The notes beneath the pieces are model-generated. The model made no database searches, was not told the origin of the DNA, and saw only the letters and a list, made by a program, of their open reading frames with translations. Below are positions 1 to 9,775 of a stretch of DNA of 64,000 bases, one piece after another. Position 1 is the first letter of the stretch. Each line of letters begins with the position of its first letter. A program made the translations under genes and the position numbers. The stretch comes from Centrapalus pauciflorus (taxonomy: Eukaryota; Streptophyta; Magnoliopsida; Asterales; Asteraceae): assembly GCA_020465985.1 (NCBI GenBank), contig JAANYP010002824.1:1-64000 (forward strand), in the 5' to 3' direction.

Positions 1-800
1 AATATGGTTTTGACGACAAGACATTTACAAAGTCGAAACAAAGTTGGATAACAGAACTGCAGCGGCCTGCCCACGCGTAGTCTGTAACATGAAGACAAAA
101 GGTTATTGGAAAAAGGGGGACAGACAATTGTTTTCGTTAGATCAAATAGCAGCCTTTAGCAAGGAAGAAAGACGCAAAGGTGACATTCCCTAAAGTAGTT
201 AAAGGAATGCAACAGTAGACAAAGTAAAAAGACAAAAGTTCTGGCACATGTGAAGACAAGTCTGCTTTTCAGAAAAGTGCAGAAAAGGTTTATGTTGTCT
301 TTTCAACAAACTGTGCCTTTTCATTCCGGTCAATGAAGAGGTGTTCTCTAGTCCTCTAAGTGAGTATAAAAGGAAGCTTCTAAGGTCAGAAAGAAGTGTG
401 AAAAAGTCTACAGTTGCTGAAACCCAAGAGTGGTAACGTGAAGTGTGTTTTCATGGCATGCAAGGCCTGCTGGGTGGTAATACATTTCTTTGTGTCTGAA
501 GCGGTCCTACAGTAAGCTGTCCCTCCTGATCTTGTCAACACATAGTGGAGTGCTTCATATTATTGAGTGTATTCATTGTAAAACTAGTTTGAGTCTGTAC
601 TTGGACTAGTGAAACATACTGGTGTAATCGGTCATCATTTCAGCTTGAACTATTTCCGCATTCAAAGCTTGGTTTGTAATTAACAAATTGTTTGAATACA
701 TACAAACATTGAGAAAAGAGTGTCTAGTTATTTAAATGTGCGGGATTCACCCCCCCGACAGCTTTATAACGAATATACTTGGGGAACTCTCGGACCGACA
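1..800 (+). mobile_element. 3' portion of a Copia-type LTR
   Basis: The segment has a TATA box (TATAAAA at 365-371) and a C-rich run at about 750. It ends in GACA at 800, immediately before a degenerate iMet primer-binding site. This is the layout of a plus-strand Copia LTR; its 5' part lies outside the window. No coding sequence follows in frame, so it is a truncated relic. The family is not identified. Confidence 0.5.
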
Positions 801-802
801 AC

Positions 803-816
803 TGGTAGATCAGAGC
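803..816 (+). other. Degenerate tRNA-iMet primer-binding site
   Basis: TGGTAGATCAGAGC differs from the usual plant Copia PBS (TGGTATCAGAGC) by a small insertion and lies 2 nt after the putative LTR end. A functional PBS pairs with the 3' end of initiator tRNA-Met; this one is probably dead. Confidence 0.45.
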
Positions 817-1259
817 GTAAATTAGAGTGTGTTCATTCGAGATCTCTCATTCCTCCCAAAAAGGGATTTCCATGGACAAGTGCGTAAAATTCTTGTTGTA
901 ACTATGACAATGGCTCTATGGTTCAAACCCTCCCAAAACAATACATGATGACTTGGAAACAAATTCCATAAAGTGTTTAGCCTGTTCACAAAGAACAGGT
1001 TCTGTTCACAAAGAACAGAATACTTTAAAAATGCCCAAGCTGCTCAACAGTGTAGAGCAGCGTAGACAGTTTATGTCCAGCCTGTTCAGCAGACAGAGCA
1101 GCTTGGACAAACTGTCTTAGTTGCAACACATGCAACATATAGAACAGCTTTAGACTGATATTGCAAATCATTTTCAGGTTTCAATAAGGCATATAACAGG
1201 CCTTAAATTCAACCTTCAAATGCATCAACAGGTTTGATTATAAAATCTCCCCCTCAAAT
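817..1259 (-). mobile_element. LTR remnant with polypurine tract, minus strand
   Basis: Read on the minus strand, a purine run (TTTGAGGGGGAGA, 1246-1259) of the kind that primes plus-strand DNA synthesis precedes a sequence rich in AAGCTGYTC motifs and inverted repeats. It resembles the U3 of Copia element B at 28079-28744, with which it shares the 15-mer CAAGCTGCTCAACAG. The terminal TG is not recognisable, so the boundaries are approximate. It has probably been inserted next to, or recombined with, the LTR at 1-800. Confidence 0.4.
982..1116. repeat. Cluster of short inverted repeats in an LTR
   Basis: CTGTTCACAAAGAACAG occurs twice in tandem (982-998 and 1002-1018). Each copy is a perfect 6-bp hairpin with a 5-nt loop. 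Further arms are GCTGCTC/GAGCAGC (1039-1045 / 1055-1061) and a longer imperfect pair at 1065-1079 / 1104-1116. Confidence 0.7.
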
Positions 1260-1680
1260 GTAGAACATGTTTGACTGAGGCCTTTTTGTGCCTAACAATT
1301 TCTTTATCCTAGCTTATTGGTAATTGATACTTCTCGTTACTTTTATGTTAGTTTTAATCTTTGCTTTGATTTGTTTATAGCTTCCTTTTTAGGTCTTATA
1401 GCTTTCATGATCAACTTGTGGTATGTAAGCATACTTATGCATATAGGGTTATGATTTCTCAATTCTATTGAGATGAGCCTTAAGTTGCTACTAATCTCAA
1501 GTGTGCTCTACGTATTTTAGTTCCTGTTAAAGTTTGTTCATATATACATCTATTTTTTCCCTTTATTTTAGTCGCATTTCAGTCTCTTTAAGCTATTCAT
1601 TTACTATTTTTTTTCTCTTTTAGTCCTCTAGTCTAGTTTGATGATGAGTTACTTCATTTGATTTATCTTAAGTTGGTCGC

Positions 1681-3226
1681 GTGTGCTATTATCATGATTC
1701 TTGCACTAATTGGTTGTTTTCTCGCACGTATGACACGAAACGCCCTCAGGAAGTTGGAGCACCGCGAGTGCCGCTCAGCCTCGAGATCCAGAATTACCAC
1801 TTGCTAATGGAGGCGAAGTCCATGCCGGCCTTCACCATTACCTTCATTTTGCTTATGAGACCCGGGCTGCGACGTTACAGTCATTGCTACACAAGGATAT
1901 TATTCCGCACACCACTATCAGTTGGCCAACTATGCATTTGTTACAGATAGGCGAGCGATTACAACATACTTAGCGCATCGCTCGCACCCTCATGCATTCA
2001 TTCTTCTACTGGCGACAGACGAGCCTTTCTATCGGGAGCTGACTCTCGAATTTTTAAGCTTAGTGGCATTCAAACATTGTTCAAAGCGTTATGAAGATGC
2101 AAGCATGTTGACTTTCAGACTGGGAGGGGTTGAGCGTAGTATGTCTCTTCATACCTTCGCTACCACTATAGGGATCTATACACAACAAGAGGTGGAGCAC
2201 TCATCCTTTGCTTCAGCAATCAGAGGACCCCCTAGGGATCATATAGCTGTAGATTACTCGGAGACCCTAGCTAATGTCCGTTATGATTCCCACAATTCAA
2301 AGGCTATAGCTTTCAGAGACCCTTTGCACCGTATCTTATATCAAGTTATTGCCACGAGCATAGCCTGTAGCCAGGGATAGTTTCAAAGAAGGGTTTATGG
2401 TTGATTAGGATGGTGCTAGATGAGACATGTATGATTCGGTTTGCATATTTTCTTGCACAGTTTATGGCAGGAGGCAGAGGGATGCGAGATAATATCCCGA
2501 TTGTTGGGGGTATATATATCACGAGACTAGCACGTCAACTTGGTATTCTTGCTGACCCAACTGTCGTAGAAGGATTGAGTGAGGTTCCAGAAGCTGCTCT
2601 AGATCATTTTGGCATTGACACCTTAGAGTGTATGCATATACTTTCAGCGGATCATCACCGACAACTTGGGACACGTGAGGTCCCTTAGGGGGAGAGAGAG
2701 CATGTCGATGGGAAGGATGAGCATGGTGTTTAAATGATGAGTGCCAGTATTCACACACTCACAGAGCCTCCACATTCACAGCCACAATGTGGCCACTTTT
2801 TGTTGATGATACTACTACCTCTACCCAGCCTGGAGTCGTGAGGGCCTTTGCATTAAAGATCCTATCTATCAAGAGATCTTTTGATCATTTTTACAAGCAG
2901 TACTCCTTTAACATATCTCTATGTCCTCCATACATTACTGTTGATGCATTCCCTACAATTACCACTACTACTGGTGTTGCTCACGCCTCTGACATCCAGA
3001 GACAACATCTCATCCTCGTCAGCCCATACCTCATGTTTCACCCACACGACCCTTCAGCTCACTCACCACGGCCCTAGTCCAGCTTCCTATTTCTGATACT
3101 ATCACAAGTGAGCCCTCCAATTCAGAGCCTTTTTCATTTGCTTCTTCAGCACTATCTGGTCGTAGATTCGCTAAGACTTTCCAGCGTCGTCTCCCCCGCG
3201 CACGCCCGCCTCGAATGATTCTTTAG
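1681..3226 (+). pseudogene. Athila-like retrotransposon ORF, decayed
   Basis: The best-preserved stretch (1922-2380) encodes FYRELTLEFL, then LTFRLGGVERSMSLHTFAT, characteristic of the Athila (Ty3/gypsy) ORF family found across dicots. A second block (about 2383-2688, including LAQFMAGGRGMRDNIP and ITRLARQLG) continues it in another frame, so there is a frameshift near 2380. A stop follows at 2686, and only serine/threonine/proline-rich low-quality coding remains to about 3226. An upstream block from about 1729 is also frame-disrupted. No intact start or end remains. The family assignment is by motif memory; function is lost. Confidence 0.6.
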
Positions 3227-4548
3227 ACTCTTGGACATTTTCTTTTCTTATCTTTTGGTTATGTACTTAAACATTTATACTTCCACACTTTATTTTTTCT
3301 CTTTTGGTAGGTACATATAAATACTTTATTGTTAATGTTGCTTCCATTCTGATCTGATTGTGTTGTGGTTGATTATTTCGTAAGGTTGGACCATTATTTC
3401 GTAAGGTTTGAACCGAAACAACATGATATTAGCACACATATTACCCTTATCATTCATTTCGTGAGAATTTGAGTCGTATAGCATCATTTTTATGCTCATT
3501 TTTGTTTGATGTGTGTTTATGCCAGACAACACTGAGAGAAGTAGAACTTGAATTTAAATACATGTTAAAGTCACAATTCTTGAAAATTTGGCACACGTAT
3601 AGAAGAAAATTTTAAGGAAATCCATTTCTAGCTTTTTTTTTTATTTATTTTTTTCCTTTTATTATCCCTTAGTTGTCCACTTTGAGCCTATTTCCTTTCA
3701 TTTCGGTGACATCCACACCATGAACAATTTATAGCTCTTTTTGCTATCTTTTACCTTTATTTGGGATCTGATTTGAGATGCAGTGAGTAGTTTTTCTATA
3801 GTTAGCTTTGTTTTAGCTATTTATCATTTTATTGAGCCTTAATGCATATATCCTATGGGTTTGAGATTATGTTAGCTTTGTGGGGCCCCCTTATACTTTT
3901 TCATTCAGTCTTAGCTTTTCTAGGTTGATGCACGTCGATTCTAATTTAGTAAAAGCCGTGGTTTTTTAGTGTCGGTCATGATAGCTGATATGATCAACGA
4001 ATGTAGAGATATTTTATTGTAAAATAATAAAAAAAAAAGAGAAAAGAAATAGAAAAGAAAAGAGATATAAAATAAGAGAAAAAAAAGAAATAATAGATTT
4101 CTTAGCTTTACATTGATTCTTAGCAGTTGTATAGTTAAGGGATGCTTCGGCTTTGAATATAATTAGTTTCTAATTTTATTTTTTGTTATTCGTTCTTCCT
4201 TTCGAACATTTTGTTACTTCTATTTGTGTTCAGCTGCCTACTTTTTTGTCAGATTAGTTCCCATTGTTTTATTTTCACCACCATTTTCCTATACATTCCA
4301 CACCTTTAGCCTAGCCACATTACAACCCTTAAGTCTTTTATGTGCTAACCTTTCTTTATACGTGATGTAGATGTGTTTTATTTTCAACCATATGCTAATA
4401 CTGTTGATATGTTCGGCACCGAGTGGATTTTTGTGCACATATACACATTAGCCTATACATGTATGAGTGTTGAGTGAAATCGTTGTGATGTGTTAGTTCA
4501 TGCTGCTAGGTTCGAAAATATATAACATGCTATTTAATAATTTTTGGT
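3227..4548 (+). other. AT-rich retroelement 3' tail, no gene
   Basis: No supported coding sequence. The composition is AT-rich, with T-runs near 3640 and an A/G-only stretch at about 4027-4096. The block near 4300-4330 resembles the long 3' untranslated regions of Athila elements, so it is probably the tail of the decayed ORF to its left. No polypurine tract or LTR boundary could be placed confidently. Confidence 0.35.
4027..4096 (+). repeat. Purine-rich low-complexity tract
   Basis: Mostly A with G interruptions (AAAAGAGAAAAGAAATAG-like) and very few pyrimidines. Simple low-complexity DNA. Confidence 0.7.
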
Positions 4549-4549
4549 G

Positions 4550-5044
4550 TTAGTTCAGCCGAATTACCTCCCTCGGAACTTGATTCGCTTTATACCCACC
4601 GCATGCTTTCCTGAATTTCTTGAGGTGGGAATACGAGTCCTCAAAAGATAGACCACAGAATTGTGCGTTATTTTGAACTAAAGCGATCAAACTCGACTTT
4701 AGCTCAAAGTTAACGGCATCGAATCCAGGAATAACTATCACACCTTCCGAGTCATCGGTGACCGGTTAGTTAAGCTCAAGCATCGTCCTTCGGTCTCCTG
4801 AGGACTCGGAAGAAGATGAAGACGGTGAAGGACTAGAAATCGGAGGTAATTGAACAAAAATGTCTACGTGACCTTCCTCCACCGGATAAGAAACACTATG
4901 GTCAGTAGAATCAGATAAACTAGAAAGTCCCTCAACCAAAGTGTGCGATTGCTCATGAAGACGGATTTGAAATGCTCGCTTAGGTTCGGAATATGGGCTG
5001 ACGATGTTTGGATTACGACGACTCATACACCGAACACCCTTCAA
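4550..5044 (-). pseudogene. Gag N-terminus of a Tat/Athila-type gypsy element
   Basis: The minus-strand reading frame begins MSRRNPNIVSPYSEP, passes through a Ser/Pro-rich linker, hits one in-frame TAA at about 4766-4768, then continues in the same frame with IVIPGFDAVNFELKSSLIA, LVQNNAQFCGLSFED and HLKKFRKACG. These match the start of the retrotransposon gag (capsid) domain of Tat/Athila elements. The frame breaks after VIRL at about 4557, where the conserved domain should continue, so only the first third is present. An appropriate PBS lies about 100 nt upstream. The element is truncated and inactive. Confidence 0.7.
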
Positions 5045-5144
5045 AGAAAGACGAAGATAGACAGAAATTTTAACTTTTCAGGGTTGTTTCCCCTAACCAG
5101 GATCAACTAAACTACAGGTGTTGGTTGTTTCTTAAAGCTCACAC

Positions 5145-5164
5145 CATTCCTCGCAATGGCGCCA
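5145..5164 (-). other. Tat/Athila-type primer-binding site
   Basis: On the minus strand TGGCGCCATTGCGAGGAATG follows the LTR end (GCATCA at 5171-5176) after a short GGTTTT spacer. The TGGCGCC start is typical of the tRNA primer sites of Tat/Athila elements and distinct from the iMet sites of the Copia elements here. Confidence 0.7.
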
Positions 5165-5170
5165 AAAACC

Positions 5171-6436
5171 TGATGCGTGCAAAACACACCTCAGGTTTTA
5201 ACAACTAAATGAACCCAAAGTATAAATTACACAACTGGCAGTGTCCGAATCGTGTGCAATATAGCTTTAAGAATCACCCAGTTTTTATTGAACTCAGGGA
5301 ACGGAATAAAGAAGGCTCCAATACTACAACCTAAACCAATATTTAGCTATTATAGACCTTTTTGATGGAATTAACAACTAAAACAATAAAAACAATTAAC
5401 TAAATAACTAATTCAAACTAAGTAACACAAGAATATAGTTAATCTAGGTTTGTTGGTTTTTTCAAATTAAATAAAAACTAATTCTAGCAAACACAAATTA
5501 AACTAAATAACTAAAGCAAACAAGTAACGACAACTAAATTATACGAAACAAACTAACGGAAGTAGAATTAAATCAGATTAACTTAAGCAAGTAAAGATCG
5601 ATATTAAATTAAAATTTACGAAACTCTTATATTACGAAAACGTCACCCAGTTGGAATTAGATGACTATTATTAATTGGCGATGGATTGAATTGACTGACT
5701 AAAAACAAATCGGTTAATAACCAATTATAAATTCAATTAAGTCTGGATTTTGGTTTAATTTACCGATTAATTAAATAATTACTTCAAGTTAAAATATTTT
5801 ATCTTTATAACCATGTGATGAAAACAAAGCAACTAATCCAGACTCCAATACTAACCAATAAATCTTATTATCACAACACAATGCATAAAGATAATCAATT
5901 AACACCGAAATCTAACTAATTAACTTTGTCACTTTAAAAATCAAACTTTACGGTTTATAAACTCTATTATCACAACAAAATGCCTAAGAATTATCAAACA
6001 CATAAACTTCTAAATTAACAATCAACTATCAAATCATTATCGTAATACAATGCCTAGAATAGATAATCAACTATTAATTTTTAATTCAAAGCACCGTTCC
6101 TTTTAAAAACGCAGATTTAATTAACACTTTATGTTCGCAAAACAATGCTAAAAGTGTGAAACCTATTTATCAATCAACAATTAATTTCATACAATTAAGA
6201 ACAAGATCAAGAACACTAACCGGTAAGAAGAAATGATTACAGAGAAAAAAATGATGAACACTGTGTACTGTAGCCCTAGATTTTGTGCTCTAAAATTCCA
6301 TGCAAAAAGATGATTTACAATGTCAGATCTATTCTATTACAAAGTCAAAGTTTATATTTATATATAATTTACAACTTTGAACTAATTACACTTTGAACCC
6401 TAGACTTTTATTTCATCAACAAAACAAGTTCTAACA
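5171..6436 (-). repeat. LTR-like block between a PPT and a PBS
   Basis: Its minus-strand start is TGTTAGAACTTG, directly after a polypurine tract (AAAGGGGGAGAT, 6437-6448). Its end is GCACGCATCA, directly before a Tat/Athila PBS. It is about 1.27 kb, AT-rich and non-coding. Either this is one LTR shared by two internal regions, or an Athila-type LTR has inserted into a Copia LTR and the inner boundary is hidden. I cannot resolve which. Confidence 0.5.
5870..6165. repeat. Diverged four-copy repeat
   Basis: A motif close to ACAATGCCTARA followed by ATCAA recurs near 5877, 5976, 6046 and 6139, spaced about 70-100 bp, inside AT-rich LTR sequence. The copies are diverged but their order and flanks are similar, suggesting an old tandem duplication. 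Confidence 0.4.
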
Positions 6437-6448
6437 ATCTCCCCCTTT
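6437..6448 (-). other. Polypurine tract
   Basis: AAAGGGGGAGAT on the minus strand lies between the accessory ORF stop and TGTTAG. This is the site where RNase H would leave a plus-strand primer next to a 3' LTR. Confidence 0.65.
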
Positions 6449-6467
6449 GATGAAATAAGCAAAGTCT

Positions 6468-8130
6468 TCATCTTGTCAGTCCCAACTTCATCTCAAAATT
6501 CCTAACACTTATTCTGTTGGCAAGCCTCCAATTTATATTTGATATGAATTCTACCATGAGCTTCTTATCATTAGCACTGAGGGCTCCTCTTTTAGTTTTC
6601 CTCTTCTGATCAGCAGCTAATTTTCCTTTCAGCCCCCTCATTACCTTCTGGAGGGTTCCATCACAAAACTTGTTTAATTCAATACTTCTTATAGCTCTCA
6701 GCTTTCGATTCTTATCTTTGTACATTACAACTGGACACTTCACCATTATAACTTGAAATTCTTTCAGCTCTCCTACAAACTTGATTTCCCTATTCGGTGG
6801 AGTTACATTTATCTTTCGCATGCCTCTTTCAACACCGATTTGAAGATCTTGTACTGACATGAGAACAAGTTTAATATGCATGAAATGAAACAAGGTCTTC
6901 AGAGCAAATCTGCAGTGTTCATTCCTTTTGTTTCTACACAGTTCGTCAAACAAGTCTTCAATATCCACCAAGTTCATCCGAAACATATCGGCTTCAGTAA
7001 ATGTGTACGTATTTCCATCAGATCTTGTAACCGTGAAAGTAGGATAAAATATCTTAACAAATCTATCCTTTTAAATCTTTATCAGATCAACTATCGAAAA
7101 CTCACTTCTGACCTTTTCTGCACATTGAGCCTTATTTCTTGAAGAAAACTTGCATAGTTAGCTAGATTTGGTCTATTTGGCTCCAAAAACTCTAAGTAAC
7201 TTCAGAAATGTGCACGGTGCTTGCTTTTTGGAAAATATTTTCTTCTCAAGGTAGTCTTCAAGATATGGCAATTTATTTATTTTCCTTGTATACTCAGCAG
7301 ATTTCTTTGATGTAAGCTCCAAGCCCTTTTTCCTTTTCTTTCTTACTTCTTCTTCATTTAGAATACACAACATATCATCAATTTCCCTTTGAACTATTCT
7401 TTGAGCTTCGAACCTTAGTTGATGTTGCCTCTGTGACTTATCAGCTAATACATATTCATTAAAAAACCTCTCCATAATTTCAAACTCATTAACTCCTTTC
7501 ACAACTGGAGGAATAAGACTATTCAACAGGGAATGGTTCCAACTCTTCTTCTTTCACTTGTACCGTAACCTCAGGCTTTTCAACCGTTGGTATAGGTATA
7601 TCATCTTTAAGGATTTCTTGTACCAAGACTTCTTCTTCTTCTATTCTGTCAGCTCTAACTGCAACATCTGTCAACACAATGACATCATCATCATCATCTA
7701 ATTCTTCTATCTCTACTACCTTCTCTACAACATCCTCAATCATTGAAATTTGCTCTTGAACATCATCATCTGAGTCTTCATATTCATCGAAGTTATAAAA
7801 CTCTGAATGAAAGCTCAATGGAACATGAACATCTTCGTAAAGAATCAATTCCTGTCCTTCTTGAACATCACCAGGTTCTTTTGAGCTTCCTGCTTCACCT
7901 CTCTCTTGAGCTTCAGTCTCTTTCTCTGGATAAGTAATCATTAAAAGACTAGATGTTGGCTCATCAAGCTTCCTCCTCTTCTCCCCATCATGAGGAGCAT
8001 CATCATGCTCGTCATGTTTTCTTTTTGGCGCTGAAGCTTGAGCCTTGCATGTTTGTTCAACGGCTGATACACGTTCTGATAAGTTTCCCAAAGCCATTAT
8101 CACTGTACTCTCCAACCCTATCATTCTTTC
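6468..8130 (-). pseudogene. Accessory ORF after pol (retroelement), broken
   Basis: Three minus-strand pieces form one product. The first, 8124-7519, is an acidic, Asp/Glu-rich head with a basic KRKHDEHDD-like patch. The second, 7526-7173, is helical and charged and is shifted in frame by an 8-nt overlap. The third, about 7030-6468, carries FTEADMF, NLVDIEDLF, VQDLQIGVE and NKFCDGTLQKV. The last block matches the conserved accessory domain found 3' of pol in many plant LTR elements, which I associate with SIRE-type Copia. A degraded stretch separates the second and third pieces. It ends just before a polypurine tract, as expected. The 5' end is cut at 8130 by the A1 LTR. Its molecular role is unknown. 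Confidence 0.6.
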
Positions 8131-8237
8131 TGTTGGTACATCCTGTGTGACGACAGCAGTCTAAGTGATCCTACATTGTGATTTTAGCAAGTGTGTGATA
8201 TATATGTTTATATATGGTTGATATTTATTAGTGTTTG

Positions 8238-8281
8238 TATGTTTGAACTTGATGTAACGTATTACAAGAAGTTCAAACATA
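8238..8281. promoter_or_regulatory. 44-bp near-perfect palindrome in U3
   Basis: Outer arms TATGTTTGAACTT and AAGTTCAAACATA are perfect 13-bp complements. They enclose a second inverted pair TGTAA/TTACA around CGTA. The same structure is at 21488-21531 in the right LTR and, slightly shorter, at 43766-43807 and in the other A3/A4 LTRs. It could be a dimeric factor site or a cruciform; the central AACGTA holds the ACGT core used by bZIP proteins. Confidence 0.6.
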
Positions 8282-8458
8282 AAGTACAAAGATAAAATCA
8301 ATCATAAGTAATAACGTAAGGTTCAACACTTAGTTGTTTATGTAAAAGGCTAGATTCGAATCATATATGGGTTGACATTCGAATCTGTGATAGATTCGAA
8401 TGTAACCATAGATTCGAAAGAAGGCTAGATTCGAGACTGTCAATATGGACAGACTCGA

Positions 8459-8519
8459 ATGGGCCTTGGGCCAGATTCGAGGTTGGCCCACAACAGACTC
8501 GAATCAGGGTCTATAATTA
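8459..8519 (+). promoter_or_regulatory. A1 LTR core promoter (TGGGCC motifs and TATA)
   Basis: TGGGCC, TTGGGCC and TTGGCCC boxes lie 20-55 bp upstream of TATAATTA (8512-8519). TGGGCY (site II) boxes are known targets of TCP factors in plant promoters. The TATA-like sequence is kept in the LTRs of A2, A3 and A4. Transcription would be expected to start near 8545. Because of the LTR duplication a second copy lies 325 bp downstream (TATA at 8837). Confidence 0.45.
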
Positions 8520-8599
8520 GGGATAGACTCGAATAATTAGCGAACTTTTTGCAGAATTCGTGAGGAATTAAGCAAGAGGCGATCTCGAGTTTATCAGCT

Positions 8600-8607
8600 A
8601 GGTGAGT
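8600..8607 (+). promoter_or_regulatory. Splice-donor-like site in LTR leader
   Basis: TAG|GTGAGT (GT at 8602) is a near-perfect match to the 5' splice consensus and lies about 60 nt after the predicted transcription start, upstream of the PBS. It is repeated at 8927 by the LTR duplication and present in the right LTR near 21852. The A4 LTR keeps the GTGAGT hexamer; the two A3 LTRs have GTTAGT. Use as a donor is inferred. Confidence 0.4.
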
Positions 8608-9102
8608 GCTGTTTCGGAGAGAATTAGTACGTAGGATCGTTCGTGTGTCGTTCGTTCAGCATCTAATAGTCTCCGTGTTCCGTTGGTTGAGAGTTGTCCG
8701 TCTAACCGTCAACGAGGATTCCGCACTCGTTCACGGATCCGCGTCTAGATAGATCTTGCAGTCGTAGACCTTACAAGACTCGAATGGGCCTTGGGCCAGA
8801 TTCGAGGTTGGCCCACAACAGACTCGAATCAGGGTCTATAATTAGGGATAGACTCGAATAATTAGCGGACTTTTTGCAGAATTCGTGAGGAATTAAGCAA
8901 GAGGCGATCTCGAGTTTATCAGCTAGGTGAGTGCTGTTTCGGAGAGAATTAGTACGTAGGATCGTTCGTGTGTCGTTCGTTCAGCGTCTAATAGTCTCCG
9001 TGTTCCGTTGGTTGAGAGTTGTCCGTCTAACCGTCAACGAGGATTCCGCACTCGTTCACGGATCCGCGTCTAGATAGATCTTGCAGTCGTAGACCTTACA
9101 AG

Positions 9103-9113
9103 TGGTATCAGAG
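9103..9113 (+). other. A1 primer-binding site (tRNA-iMet type)
   Basis: TGGTATCAGAG follows the LTR end (TTACA at 9096-9100) after a 2-nt AG spacer. It matches the initiator tRNA-Met complement used by most plant Copia elements. Confidence 0.9.
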
Positions 9114-9775
9114 ACTACGGAGTGTTCTTGGTGTTCTTCGTGTTCATCAGATACATTCTAGGTTTCTTGACACTAGTTGGACGGTTTTGCTCTCAAAAAC
9201 GTGTTTCTGAGCTTAGCAAATTCATATTCGGGAAACACTTTGTGGTTTTTCACGTTTTTGTTTGAAATCATTATTTTTCGTTTGGAAAATAGTGATTTAA
9301 TCTGTAAAACGTCAAAAAATCAAAGTGTTAGCCGTTTTTCGAGTTTGCGGCGCTCGAATCTATAGGGGTAATTAGGGTTTCACTTTATTCTCGAGTCTAA
9401 CCTAAATACGCTCCTTTCGAGTCAATTTCAGAGAGTTTCGAGTCTACTTTGTTTCGAATCTGTTACTTCATTCGAATTGGATCTCGAGTCTGTGTTGTTT
9501 CGAGTTTATTTCGAGTATGTTACTGTTTCGATTCTGTGCTTCGACTCTGCTGACATTCGAATCTGCTGAGCCTTCGAATCTAAGGACCATCGAATCTAAG
9601 GAGTTGTTCGAATCTGACATTATTTGGAATCTAACTGACTTTTAAGACTTAATCGAATTTATTCTCAAAAGATTTAATACTAATTAGTTTCGAATCTATC
9701 TAGATTCGAATAAGTTAGTCTAAATCAGTTTCGAATTAAATTAATTAAGGTCAAATTCAATTTGTTTCAGAAAAG
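9114..9775 (+). promoter_or_regulatory. A1 gag leader with TTCGAATCT motif array
   Basis: Non-coding leader. From about 9350 to 9735 it holds roughly 20 variants of TTCGAATCTR/CTCGAGTCTR, about one every 20 bp. The leader ends TTTGTTTCAG just 4 nt before the gag ATG, which looks like another 3' splice site, although it is not kept in A2 or A3. The A3 leader (54891-55530) has the same motif array. Confidence 0.6.

Larger units (their letters stand above)
8131..9100 (+). repeat. A1 left LTR with internally duplicated 325 bp
   Basis: It begins TGTTGGTACATCC and ends AGACCTTACA, directly before the PBS. It is longer than the right LTR (970 versus 645 bp) because the terminal 325 bp occur twice in direct tandem: 8451-8775 and 8776-9100. 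The two units differ at only about two positions that I can see. Each unit carries its own TATA box and splice-donor-like site, and each ends at the true LTR terminus. Confidence 0.9.

Noticed and set aside
3332..3532. 66-codon minus-strand open frame
   Set aside because: AT-rich, with no recognisable motif and no supporting context.
5870..6165. CRISPR-like spaced repeats
   Set aside because: The copies are diverged, spacing is uneven (70-100 bp), and the context is a plant LTR.
7743..8150. Plus-strand His/Ser/Leu-rich small open frames
   Set aside because: Antisense of the acidic accessory ORF; no independent support.
9350..9735. TTCGAATC array as RNA polymerase III B-boxes or tRNA genes
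   Set aside because: Most copies lack the leading G, no A-box or cloverleaf accompanies them, and no Pol III terminator pattern is seen.
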